Assembly: GCA_013153235.1 (NCBI GenBank)
Contig: JAADEU010000052.1
Location: 1-6,049, forward strand
Direction of reading: 5' to 3'
DNA from: Aquificota bacterium
GTDB lineage: Bacteria > Aquificota > Aquificia > Aquificales > Hydrogenothermaceae
Length of the DNA: 6,049 nucleotides
Within the stretch, counting starts at the first letter, position 1. Each line of letters opens with the position of its first letter. The position numbers and the translations under genes are program-made. Of the stretch, positions 1 through 5,590 are shown piece after piece. Below the pieces are notes generated by a model. That model saw nothing but the letters and a program-made list of their open reading frames with translations, was not told where the DNA came from and made no database searches.

Positions 1-165
1 AATGTGGCACTCACAAGGGCAAAAAGAAAACTTATAGTAATTGGTGATGCCTCAACCCTTTCATCTAACGATGTTTACGCCAGATTTATCCGTTTTGCCG
101 GAGAAAAGGGCAGAATCATAAAAGCAGGAAATATAATTGGTCATACTGCTGAAAATACTGCTTAA
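1..165 (+). CDS. Upf1/Dna2-like superfamily 1 helicase, C-terminal end (partial)
   Basis: The reading frame is open from the first base to a TAA at 163-165 and gives the last 54 residues of a protein whose start lies left of the window. It opens with NVALTRAKRKLIVIGD, which matches helicase motif VI (the arginine-bearing ATP-sensing motif) and the following beta strand of superfamily 1 helicases. The next stretch, STLSSNDVYARFIRFAGEKG, is typical of the last helix of the Upf1/Dna2/IGHMBP2 (DNA2/NAM7) branch rather than UvrD/Rep. Such proteins use ATP to move 5' to 3' on single-stranded DNA or RNA; which substrate this one uses cannot be told from the fragment. The tail after residue 37 is not recognisable. 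The end of the gene overlaps the next gene by 29 bases, so the two are probably co-translated. Confidence 0.8.
   Translation, partial: NVALTRAKRKLIVIGDASTLSSNDVYARFIRFAGEKGRIIKAGNIIGHTAENTA
126..129 (+). promoter_or_regulatory. Ribosome binding site of the YIP1-type gene
   Basis: AGGA lies seven bases before the TTG codon at 137 and inside the end of the helicase gene. Together with an in-frame TAA at 134-136, directly before the TTG, it fixes that codon as the only likely start. Confidence 0.5.
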
Positions 166-652
166 ACCCAAAAAATACTGGCCTGAGTACATAAAATCAG
201 ATGTACCCGGGATAAAAGTTTTCATCTACTACGCACCTGTATTTGCCCTGATAGGACCGGTTCTTTCTTATTTCAGTCTGACTGCTTCCGGATATTCTTC
301 ATCAAGAGCAGTTCTGTATTCCATTACCACATACATTCTTGACCTTGCTGTTGTATTCATTTTTTCCTGTGCTTTTTCTAAGATATCCAGATTAACCCCT
401 GATACCGTTTTAAAAATATACACAGCCGTTAACATTCCCATATGGCTGTCAGATGTGGTGGATATCTACCAGCCAGCCAGAATTCTGAGTAATATAGGTT
501 TTATACACAGCTTTTATCTACTGTGGGTTTCACTGCAAACAGTTAACAAATCCAGAATCTTTATTTATGGTGGATTTCTCCATCTGTTTCTTTTCGCGGG
601 AAATGCCGTCATATCTAAGCTCATAGTAACTAATCCCTTGATCAGATACTAA
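137..652 (+). CDS. YIP1-family-like polytopic membrane protein
   Basis: This 171-residue protein is very hydrophobic, with four or five likely membrane segments at about residues 27-48, 58-81, 93-110, 116-135 and 141-165. The N-terminus, KILLKPKKYWPEYIKSD, resembles the start of bacterial YIP1-domain proteins, where a short amphipathic stretch with a 'P..yW' element precedes the first membrane segment; a conserved-looking Pro in the first segment and 'NIPIWLSDV' near residue 99 also fit. Bacterial YIP1 proteins are inner-membrane proteins of unknown function; the eukaryotic members act in vesicle traffic, which should not be carried over here. The start is TTG at 137, since a stop codon sits immediately upstream in frame and the protein has no internal Met. 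The gene overlaps the helicase by 29 bases and is followed by a non-coding gap, so it probably ends its transcription unit. The family assignment rests on pattern only. Confidence 0.65.
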   Translation: MVILLKILLKPKKYWPEYIKSDVPGIKVFIYYAPVFALIGPVLSYFSLTASGYSSSRAVLYSITTYILDLAVVFIFSCAFSKISRLTPDTVLKIYTAVNIPIWLSDVVDIYQPARILSNIGFIHSFYLLWVSLQTVNKSRIFIYGGFLHLFLFAGNAVISKLIVTNPLIRY

Positions 653-668
653 GTTAATAGAATTTATT

Positions 669-677
669 TGTTATAAT
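669..677 (+). promoter_or_regulatory. Possible extended -10 promoter, far upstream of tig
   Basis: TG-T-TATAAT is a perfect -10 hexamer with the extended TG element. No good -35 hexamer lies 16-18 bases upstream; TTGATC at 638-643 is too far away. If active, it would start transcription near 684 and give a leader of about 277 bases before tig, or a separate small RNA. A/T-rich DNA produces such matches by chance, so confidence is modest. Confidence 0.35.
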
Positions 678-728
678 CGGCATCTTTTAATCATTTTAGT
701 TTTCTGTATTTTTCTGTGGTACTCTAAT

Positions 729-739
729 ACTACGGTAGT
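729..739. repeat. Short perfect palindrome ACTAC-G-GTAGT
   Basis: Two 5-base arms flank a single central G. It lies about 45 bases after the upstream promoter-like element. It could be a small operator or a chance palindrome; too short to form a stable hairpin because the arms abut. Confidence 0.3.
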
Positions 740-780
740 TGAAAATAAAACTCCCGGAACGATTTTTCCTTTCTTTTCCT

Positions 781-800
781 GTTTTAAAACTTTTATAAAA
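781..800. repeat. Two adjoining 10-base palindromes
   Basis: GTTTTAAAAC (781-790) and TTTTATAAAA (791-800) are each perfect 10-base palindromes and touch end to end. An alternative fold pairs CC-GTTTT (778-785, with T780 bulged) with AAAACGG (798-804) around a 12-base loop. No T-run follows on the + strand, so it does not look like a terminator for the upstream gene. Protein binding or DNA bending is possible but unproven. Confidence 0.35.
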
Positions 801-814
801 ACGGTGCCCGTACC

Positions 815-836
815 CAGGGTTCGTTATTTTTCCCTG
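815..836 (+). other. Small hairpin CAGGG / CCCTG
   Basis: CAGGG (815-819) can pair with CCCTG (832-836) across a 12-base T-rich loop. A second small stem, TGTAG (839-843) with CTACA (851-855) and a 7-base loop, follows three bases later. Both are only five base pairs and may be chance. Together they make this the most structured part of the tig leader if the upstream promoter is used. Confidence 0.25.
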
Positions 837-907
837 CCTGTAGGATCTTGCTACAACTTTAACTCCATTAAAAGATAGTCTTATAAATACCTTTGTCTTC
901 CTCGATT

Positions 908-916
908 TGATATAAT
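908..916 (+). promoter_or_regulatory. Likely promoter of tig (extended -10)
   Basis: TG-A-TATAAT is a perfect extended -10 element 45 bases before the tig ATG. Transcription would begin near 923 and leave a leader of about 37 bases. The bases at the expected -35 position (around 888-893) are a poor match, as is usual for extended -10 promoters. An imperfect inverted repeat flanks it: TTATAAATAC (881-890) and GTAT-CT-TTATAA (925-936), which would place a repressor over the core promoter if the repeat is meaningful. It is not the CIRCE element of HrcA. Confidence 0.6.
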
Positions 917-960
917 AAAGGTTTGTATCTTTATAAAATTCTAATAAAAAGGAGTGACAG

Positions 961-2331
961 ATGGGAGTTACAGTTGAAGAAAAAGGTCTTGTAAGAACAT
1001 TAACCATTGAAGAGGAAGGAAACGACGTTGAAAAAATCGTTAATGATGTTGTAAAGGAGCTCCAAAAAAATGTTAATATACCTGGATTTAGGAAGGGGCA
1101 TGTTCCAGCTTCTGTTATAAAAGCGAGGTACAAATCAGCCCTCAAAGAAGAGGTTGCAAGGAAGTTCATCGGTGAGAAGCTGCAACAGATACTGGAAGAA
1201 AAAGACCTCCAGCCGGTTTCCCCTGATATAACCTTTGGAGATGTTGAACTGCAAGGAAACAAATTAAAGTTAAAGGTTGCTTTTGAAGTTGCCCCTAAGT
1301 TTGAGCTCAAACCGTACGAAGGTCTGGAACTGGAGACTATAAAACATGAAATAACAGAAGAGGATGTTCAGAATTACATAGAGAGGCTCAGGGATGAAAA
1401 TGCAGAATGGGAGCCATCGGACAAAAAGGTAGAAGAAGGGGATATGATAAAGATACATTACCACATTAAAGCTGATAGCGGTGAGGAAGAGGAAGACGAG
1501 TTTGAGGTTGTTGTTGGGGCTGGACAGCTCAGGCCAGAAATAGAGGAAGAGATTAAAGGTAAGAAAGCCGGAGAAGAGGTTACAGTAGAAAATGTTCCCC
1601 TTTACAATGAAAGGGGTGAGGAGTTTGGAACGGCTACAGTTACAGTAAAAATCCTTGAGGTGAAGAAGAAGAAACTCCCAAAATTTGATGATGAGTTTGT
1701 CAAAAAAGTTGGACTGGGTGAGAATGTTGAGGAAGCGAAACAAAAAATAAGAGAGCAGATAGAGAACCAGATAAAGGTTGCAAAAGAGCAGGAATTAAAC
1801 CAGAAGATTATAGACAAACTGGCAGAGCAGTACGATTTCGAGGTACCAACATCACTTGTCAAGGCCGAGCTTGAGTATCTTGTACAGGATTACGCAAGAC
1901 AGCTTGAAAACTACGGAATTAAGCCAAACCAGGAGATGCTGGCAGCAGCAGCCCAGGGGCTGGAAGAAACGGCAATCAAAAATGTAAGGATTATGTTTGT
2001 TATAAACAAAATAGCTGAAAAAGAGGGTATTACGGTAACTGATGAGGAACTGGATAAAGAGATAGAAAAAATGGCCGAAGTGTACCAGACAACACCTGCT
2101 GAGCTTAAAAAGTATCTGGAAGAGCAGGGGCTTATTAACAACATCAGGTATGCCATCCTCAAATCAAAAGTCCTTGACCTTTTAAAGGAAAAGGCAAATA
2201 TTATTGAGATGACAAAAGAAGAGTACGAAGAAAAGATGAAAAAAGAGCAGAAAGAAGAGGTTCAGGAAGAGGCGAAAGAGGAAAAAGAGGAGAAAGCTGA
2301 AGAAAAAAAGGAAGAAGCCAAGGAGGAGTAA
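961..2331 (+). CDS. tig: Trigger factor, ribosome-associated chaperone
   Basis: The 456-residue protein has the standard trigger-factor order. The N-terminal ribosome-binding domain (about 1-115) carries the signature loop GFRKGHVP at 42-49, which docks on ribosomal protein uL23. An FKBP-type prolyl isomerase domain follows (about 155-235), ending in the usual KKLPKFDDEF linker at 237-246. The helical C-terminal chaperone body spans about 250-415. The protein holds nascent chains in the cytosol as they leave the ribosome. The isomerase domain looks altered: where many homologues have a 'FIPGFE' type segment, this one reads LRPEIEEE at 190-197 and lacks the aromatic residues, so catalysis may be weak or lost. 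Residues 419-456 form an almost pure Glu/Lys tail that lengthens the protein beyond the roughly 430 residues usual for the family. ATG 961 follows AAAAAGGAG (946-954) with a 6-base spacer. First gene of the tig-clpP-clpX-engB-trpA-hisH run. Confidence 0.96.
   Translation: MGVTVEEKGLVRTLTIEEEGNDVEKIVNDVVKELQKNVNIPGFRKGHVPASVIKARYKSALKEEVARKFIGEKLQQILEEKDLQPVSPDITFGDVELQGNKLKLKVAFEVAPKFELKPYEGLELETIKHEITEEDVQNYIERLRDENAEWEPSDKKVEEGDMIKIHYHIKADSGEEEEDEFEVVVGAGQLRPEIEEEIKGKKAGEEVTVENVPLYNERGEEFGTATVTVKILEVKKKKLPKFDDEFVKKVGLGENVEEAKQKIREQIENQIKVAKEQELNQKIIDKLAEQYDFEVPTSLVKAELEYLVQDYARQLENYGIKPNQEMLAAAAQGLEETAIKNVRIMFVINKIAEKEGITVTDEELDKEIEKMAEVYQTTPAELKKYLEEQGLINNIRYAILKSKVLDLLKEKANIIEMTKEEYEEKMKKEQKEEVQEEAKEEKEEKAEEKKEEAKEE
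2321..2326 (+). promoter_or_regulatory. clpP ribosome binding site inside the tig tail
   Basis: AGGAGG is a perfect Shine-Dalgarno sequence formed by the last Lys/Glu codons of tig, eight bases before the clpP ATG at 2335. The ribosome finishing tig therefore stops on the clpP initiation site, which favours coupled translation. Confidence 0.75.
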
Positions 2332-2334
2332 TTT

Positions 2335-2946
2335 ATGAGCAAAAATGACCTTGATAGAATAGTAAGCCAGCTTGTCCCTATAGTTATTGAGCAAACACCC
2401 AGGGGCGAAAGGGCTTATGATATATACTCAAGACTGCTTAAAGACAGGATAATACTGCTGGGATTTCCTATAGATGACCATGTGGCAAATCTGGTTGTTG
2501 CACAGCTTCTGTTTTTAGAGTCTGAAGACCCGGACAAAGATATATACATGTACATAAACTCTCCAGGTGGTGTTGTCACAGCTGGACTTGCAATTTACGA
2601 TACAATGAACTACATCAAGCCTGATGTGTGTACAATATGCATGGGTCAGGCTGCGTCTATGGGTGCATTTCTCCTGTCTGCCGGAACAAAGGGTAAAAGG
2701 TATGCACTTCCAAGCTCCAGAATAATGATTCACCAGCCGCTTGGTGGATTTCAGGGACAGGCAACAGACATAGAGATACATGCGAAAGAGATTCTCAGGC
2801 TGAAGAAGATGCTCAACGAGTATCTGGCAAAACATACAGGACAGAGCGTGAAGAAGATAGAAAGGGACACAGAAAGGGACTTCTTCATGTCGGCCTACGA
2901 AGCAAAAGAGTATGGTTTAATAGATAAAGTTATTGAAAAAAGGTAA
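2335..2946 (+). CDS. clpP: ATP-dependent Clp protease, proteolytic subunit ClpP
   Basis: This 203-residue serine peptidase (family S14) assembles into two stacked seven-membered rings that cut unfolded proteins fed in by a Clp ATPase in the cytosol. The catalytic triad is visible: Ser108 in GQAASMGA, His133 in RIMIHQP and Asp182 in ERDFFMS. The spacing (25 and 49 residues) equals that of the E. coli precursor triad. The substrate-binding strand and oxyanion region YINSPGG lie at 73-79. The N-terminus has a short stretch before LVPIVIEQ at 13-20, where other ClpP precursors remove a propeptide, so self-processing near residue 11-12 is likely. Hydrophobic residues 40-44 and 56-60 are where ATPase loops usually dock. 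Translation starts at ATG 2335, three bases after the tig stop. clpX follows after nine bases, the partner expected. Confidence 0.97.
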   Translation: MSKNDLDRIVSQLVPIVIEQTPRGERAYDIYSRLLKDRIILLGFPIDDHVANLVVAQLLFLESEDPDKDIYMYINSPGGVVTAGLAIYDTMNYIKPDVCTICMGQAASMGAFLLSAGTKGKRYALPSSRIMIHQPLGGFQGQATDIEIHAKEILRLKKMLNEYLAKHTGQSVKKIERDTERDFFMSAYEAKEYGLIDKVIEKR

Positions 2947-2955
2947 GGAAGGAAA

Positions 2956-4185
2956 ATGACTGATTTAAACAGATGTTCTTTCTGTGGAAAGTCTCAGGAT
3001 GAAGTGAAGGTTCTGGTGGCAGGGCCTGATAATATCTTCATCTGTGATGACTGTATAACCCAGTGTAACCTTCTTTTAAAAGAAGAACTGGAAAATGCTC
3101 CACAGGAAGAGCTCAAGGAACTGCCAACACCGGCAGAGATAAAGAAAAAGCTGGATGAATACGTTATAGGACAGGAAAGGGCAAAGAAGATTCTTTCTGT
3201 TGCGGTTTACAACCATTACAAAAGGATATTTCATCCCCACAGGTACACAGACGACGATGTTGAGCTGGAGAAGAGTAATATACTCCTGATAGGTCCAACA
3301 GGTTCAGGTAAAACACTCCTTGCAAGGACACTGGCGAGGATACTGAATGTCCCCTTTGCCATAGCAGATGCCACAAACATCACAGAGGCCGGTTATGTTG
3401 GTGAGGATGTTGAGAGTATACTGGTAAGACTCCTTCAGGCTGCCGATTACGACATTGAAAAGGCCCAGAAAGGAATCGTATACATAGATGAGATTGATAA
3501 AATTGCCAAAAAATCCGGTGAAAATCCATCTATCACAAGGGATGTTTCAGGTGAAGGTGTTCAGCAGGCGCTTCTGAAGATACTTGAAGGTACCGTTGCC
3601 AATCTGCCACCACAGGGTGGTAGAAAACATCCCCATCAGGAGTTTATCCAGCTGGATACTTCCAACATCCTGTTTATACTTGGTGGGGCTTTTGTGGGAC
3701 TTGAGGATATTATTAAACAGCGTATAGGTAAAAAATCCATAGGTTTTGCTGCCCAGATAAGGTCAAAAGAGGAAGAGGAAGGAAACATTCTCTCAAAAGT
3801 CAGGGTTGAGGACCTTATAAAATTTGGTCTGATTCCTGAATTTATAGGCAGAATACCTGTAATAGCAACTCTGGAAGAACTTGACGAGGATGCCCTTGTA
3901 AGAGTTCTGACAGAACCCAAAAATGCCCTTATAAAACAGTACAAAAAGCTCCTTGCCATGGATGGTGTAGAGCTTGAGTTTACAGAGGATGCCATAAGGG
4001 AGATAGCAAAAGAGGCTATTGAGAGGAAGACAGGGGCAAGGGGACTGAGGGCGATAGTGGAAGAAATTATGCTGGATGTTATGTATGAGGTTCCCCAGGC
4101 TAAAGGTGTCAAAAAGGTTGTGATAGACAGAGAAGTCGTTCAAAAACGCAAAAAACCCATAATGATATACGAAAAAGCAAGCTAA
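2956..4185 (+). CDS. clpX: ATP-dependent Clp protease, ATP-binding subunit ClpX
   Basis: This 409-residue AAA+ unfoldase forms a hexamer on ClpP and threads substrates into it. The N-terminal zinc domain, which binds substrates and adaptors, has Cys7-X2-Cys10 and Cys30-X2-Cys33. The AAA+ core has Walker A GPTGSGKT at 113-120, the pore-1 loop GYVG at 146-149, Walker B IVYIDEID at 174-181 (Asp178, Glu179) and the RKH substrate loop at 223-225. Sensor I lies in ILFILGGAF at 238-246, the arginine finger is Arg299 in PEFIGR, and sensor II is Arg362 in TGARGLR. The IGF loop that grips ClpP is at 262-264, so pairing with the adjacent clpP product is expected. All key residues are intact and length is normal. 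ATG 2956 is preceded by GGAAGGA (2947-2953), which begins within the clpP stop region. The next gene begins three bases after the stop. Confidence 0.97.
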   Translation: MTDLNRCSFCGKSQDEVKVLVAGPDNIFICDDCITQCNLLLKEELENAPQEELKELPTPAEIKKKLDEYVIGQERAKKILSVAVYNHYKRIFHPHRYTDDDVELEKSNILLIGPTGSGKTLLARTLARILNVPFAIADATNITEAGYVGEDVESILVRLLQAADYDIEKAQKGIVYIDEIDKIAKKSGENPSITRDVSGEGVQQALLKILEGTVANLPPQGGRKHPHQEFIQLDTSNILFILGGAFVGLEDIIKQRIGKKSIGFAAQIRSKEEEEGNILSKVRVEDLIKFGLIPEFIGRIPVIATLEELDEDALVRVLTEPKNALIKQYKKLLAMDGVELEFTEDAIREIAKEAIERKTGARGLRAIVEEIMLDVMYEVPQAKGVKKVVIDREVVQKRKKPIMIYEKAS

Positions 4186-4188
4186 GAA

Positions 4189-4779
4189 ATGGCAGTTGTA
4201 AAAAAAGTAAAATTCCTAAAAAGTGCGGTTAATCCAAAGGATTATCCGCCTCCCCATTTTCCAGAAATTGCGGTTGTCGGCCGTTCGAATGTTGGGAAAT
4301 CCTCCCTTATAAATGCAATATTCAAAAGAAATATAGCAAAGGTATCATCCTCTCCAGGAAAAACAAGACTTATAAATTTTTTTCTTCTGAATGACAACAT
4401 ATACTTTGTTGACCTGCCAGGCTACGGATACGCAGCTGTCTCAAAGGCAGAAAGGGAAAAATGGAAAAGAATGATAGAAACTTACTTCCAGACCAGGGAT
4501 AACCTGTCTCTGGTAATAATGCTTGTGGACAGCAGACACCCCCCAACGAAGCTGGATATTATGATGAAAGAATGGCTGGAGAGCCTTGGTATTCCCTATA
4601 TTGTGGTGGCAACAAAGGCGGATAAACTGAACCAGAGCGAAAAAGCAAAAACAAAAAAGGTTATCAGACAGACTCTGGACCTTCCAAAGGACTTTCCTGT
4701 CTTTCTAACATCCTCAAAAGAGGGAACAGGTATAAAAGAGCTTATGGGCTATGTTCTGGACTTTGTAAGGGAAAAATAG
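4189..4779 (+). CDS. engB: Ribosome-biogenesis GTPase EngB (YsxC/YihA)
   Basis: This 196-residue single-domain GTPase belongs to the TrmE-Era-EngA-EngB group and helps assemble the large ribosomal subunit in the cytosol. The five nucleotide-binding motifs are in order: G1 GRSNVGKS (31-38), G2 around Thr59 in SSPGKT, G3 DLPG (75-78), G4 TKAD (142-145) and G5 TSSKEGTG (174-181). The GYGYA segment after G3 and length near 195 residues are typical of EngB and separate it from Era and Der. ATG 4189 gives the usual N-terminus, with a basic KKVKFLKSA stretch before the G domain. Only a weak purine run (TAAGAA) precedes it and the gap from clpX is three bases, so translation probably depends on ribosomes coming off clpX. 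Confidence 0.94.
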   Translation: MAVVKKVKFLKSAVNPKDYPPPHFPEIAVVGRSNVGKSSLINAIFKRNIAKVSSSPGKTRLINFFLLNDNIYFVDLPGYGYAAVSKAEREKWKRMIETYFQTRDNLSLVIMLVDSRHPPTKLDIMMKEWLESLGIPYIVVATKADKLNQSEKAKTKKVIRQTLDLPKDFPVFLTSSKEGTGIKELMGYVLDFVREK

Positions 4780-4790
4780 GCTGGTAGAAT
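4763..4790 (+). promoter_or_regulatory. Weak candidate internal promoter before trpA
   Basis: TTGTAA (4763-4768) and TAGAAT (4785-4790) are separated by 16 bases and match the sigma-70 consensus at four and five of six positions. The start would fall near 4797, just ahead of the trpA ribosome site. It overlaps the end of engB and may be chance, but it would let the biosynthetic genes be read apart from the protease genes. Confidence 0.25.
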
Positions 4791-4807
4791 ATACATAACC
4801 TAAACCT

Positions 4808-4814
4808 GAGGTGG
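4808..4814 (+). promoter_or_regulatory. Ribosome binding site that decides the trpA start
   Basis: GAGGTGG matches the anti-Shine-Dalgarno end of 16S rRNA. It contains the alternative GTG start (4811) within itself, so it cannot serve that codon. It sits eight bases (from the GAGG end) before TTG 4820, an ideal distance. Confidence 0.6.
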
Positions 4815-4819
4815 AAGAA

Positions 4820-5590
4820 TTGTCACTGATAAAAAAGGCATTTGAGGGAAAAAAACCCCTGATTTGCTACTTTATGGCCGGATATCCCTCTATGGAAGAA
4901 AGTTTTAAAACAGCACAGACACTTATAGAGGCAGGGGCAGATATGCTTGAGGTTGGAGTTCCGTTTTCTGACCCTGTGGCAGACGGTCCCACCATACAGG
5001 TAGCCCACGAAAAGGCAGTAAAAGACGGCATTACCCCTGTTAATGTGTTTGAGCTAACAAAAAGGATAAAAGAAAAATATCCGGATATACCCCTTATCCT
5101 GATGACATATTACAATCCTATATTCGTTATGGGTGAAGACAAATTTGTTGAAAATGCCAGAAAACATGGAGCCGACGGTTTTATCGTACCTGACCTGCCC
5201 CCTGAGGAGGCAGACGGATTTAAAAAGGTTGTATCTGAACACAACCTTGAGACCATATTCCTCCTTGCACCAACCTCCCACGAAAAAAGAATCAGGCTTA
5301 TAGGTGAAAAAAGCGACAGTTTTATATACTACGTTTCCCTGACAGGTATAACAGGTGAAAGGGATACCCTTCCCTGGGAGGAACTTCAGCAAAAGGTGAA
5401 CCAGATAAAACAGCTCACAGGGAAGAAAGTGGCTGTTGGTTTTGGGGTTTCAAAAAGGGAGCATACAGAAAAGCTATCTGGTATAGCCGATGGTGTGATT
5501 GTAGGCAGTGCGGTTGTTAAACTACAGGGAAAATCGGATTTTGAAGGGATAAAAACTCTGGTAAGACAGCTTAAAGAGGGGATGGCATGA
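4820..5590 (+). CDS. trpA: Tryptophan synthase alpha subunit
   Basis: TrpA is a cytosolic TIM-barrel enzyme that splits indole-3-glycerol phosphate into indole and glyceraldehyde 3-phosphate and passes the indole to TrpB. From the TTG start the protein has 256 residues, within the family range. The catalytic pair is Glu44 and Asp55 in LEVGVPFSDPVADGP (43-57). The loop-6 region YVSLTGITGER at 171-181 and the phosphate-binding segments GFGVSKREH (207-215) and GVIVGSAVV (225-233) are intact. A GTG at 4811 would add three residues but lacks its own ribosome site. trpB and the other trp genes are not nearby, as is common where biosynthetic operons are scattered, for example in Aquificota. It follows engB by 40 bases without a terminator and overlaps hisH by four bases. 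Confidence 0.94.
   Translation: MSLIKKAFEGKKPLICYFMAGYPSMEESFKTAQTLIEAGADMLEVGVPFSDPVADGPTIQVAHEKAVKDGITPVNVFELTKRIKEKYPDIPLILMTYYNPIFVMGEDKFVENARKHGADGFIVPDLPPEEADGFKKVVSEHNLETIFLLAPTSHEKRIRLIGEKSDSFIYYVSLTGITGERDTLPWEELQQKVNQIKQLTGKKVAVGFGVSKREHTEKLSGIADGVIVGSAVVKLQGKSDFEGIKTLVRQLKEGMA

Larger units (their letters stand above)
653..960 (+). other. 308-base intergenic region upstream of tig
   Basis: No ATG-initiated frame of useful length is present on the + strand. The reverse-strand frame that crosses the region is only an antisense shadow running on into tig. The stretch is A/T-rich and pyrimidine-biased on the + strand around 761-780. It holds two extended -10 elements (669-677 and 908-916), palindromes at 729-739 and 781-800, and small hairpins at 815-836 and 839-855. 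No tRNA, tmRNA, SRP RNA, RNase P RNA or known riboswitch motif was recognised. Its length is unusual for a window where other gaps are mostly under 40 bases, so it may be a long leader, a small-RNA locus or a control region; none of these is shown by the sequence. Confidence 0.6.

Noticed and set aside
653..720. Intrinsic terminator after the YIP1-type gene
   Set aside because: T-rich runs are present, but no GC-rich hairpin directly precedes one on the + strand.
815..836. Possible tRNA T-arm because of GGTTCG at 818-823 with a CAGGG/CCCTG stem
   Set aside because: The loop is 12 bases rather than 7, and no acceptor, D or anticodon arm can be built around it.
684..900. Possible 6S RNA, SRP RNA, RNase P RNA or riboswitch upstream of tig
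   Set aside because: None of the conserved core sequences of these RNAs was seen on either strand, and the stretch is too A/U-rich for a stable RNA in a thermophile. A small RNA of unknown type is not excluded.
881..936. CIRCE (HrcA) operator at the tig promoter
   Set aside because: The arms do not contain the TTAGCACTC / GAGTGCTAA sequences that define CIRCE.
696..1310. 204-residue reverse-strand open frame covering the intergenic region and the start of tig
   Set aside because: Most of it is antisense to the well-supported tig gene and is Ser/Phe/Thr-rich, as expected from the complement of Glu/Lys codons. The part in the gap has no start codon of its own and no recognisable domain.
2182..2394. 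Reverse-strand Phe/Leu-rich open frame that looks like a membrane peptide
   Set aside because: It is the complement of the Glu/Lys purine tract at the end of tig; GAA/GAG/AAA codons read backwards give Phe/Leu.
3636..4143. Two overlapping reverse-strand frames of 158 and 116 residues inside clpX
   Set aside because: Both lie wholly within the intact clpX gene, overlap each other in different frames, and show no domain or ribosome site.
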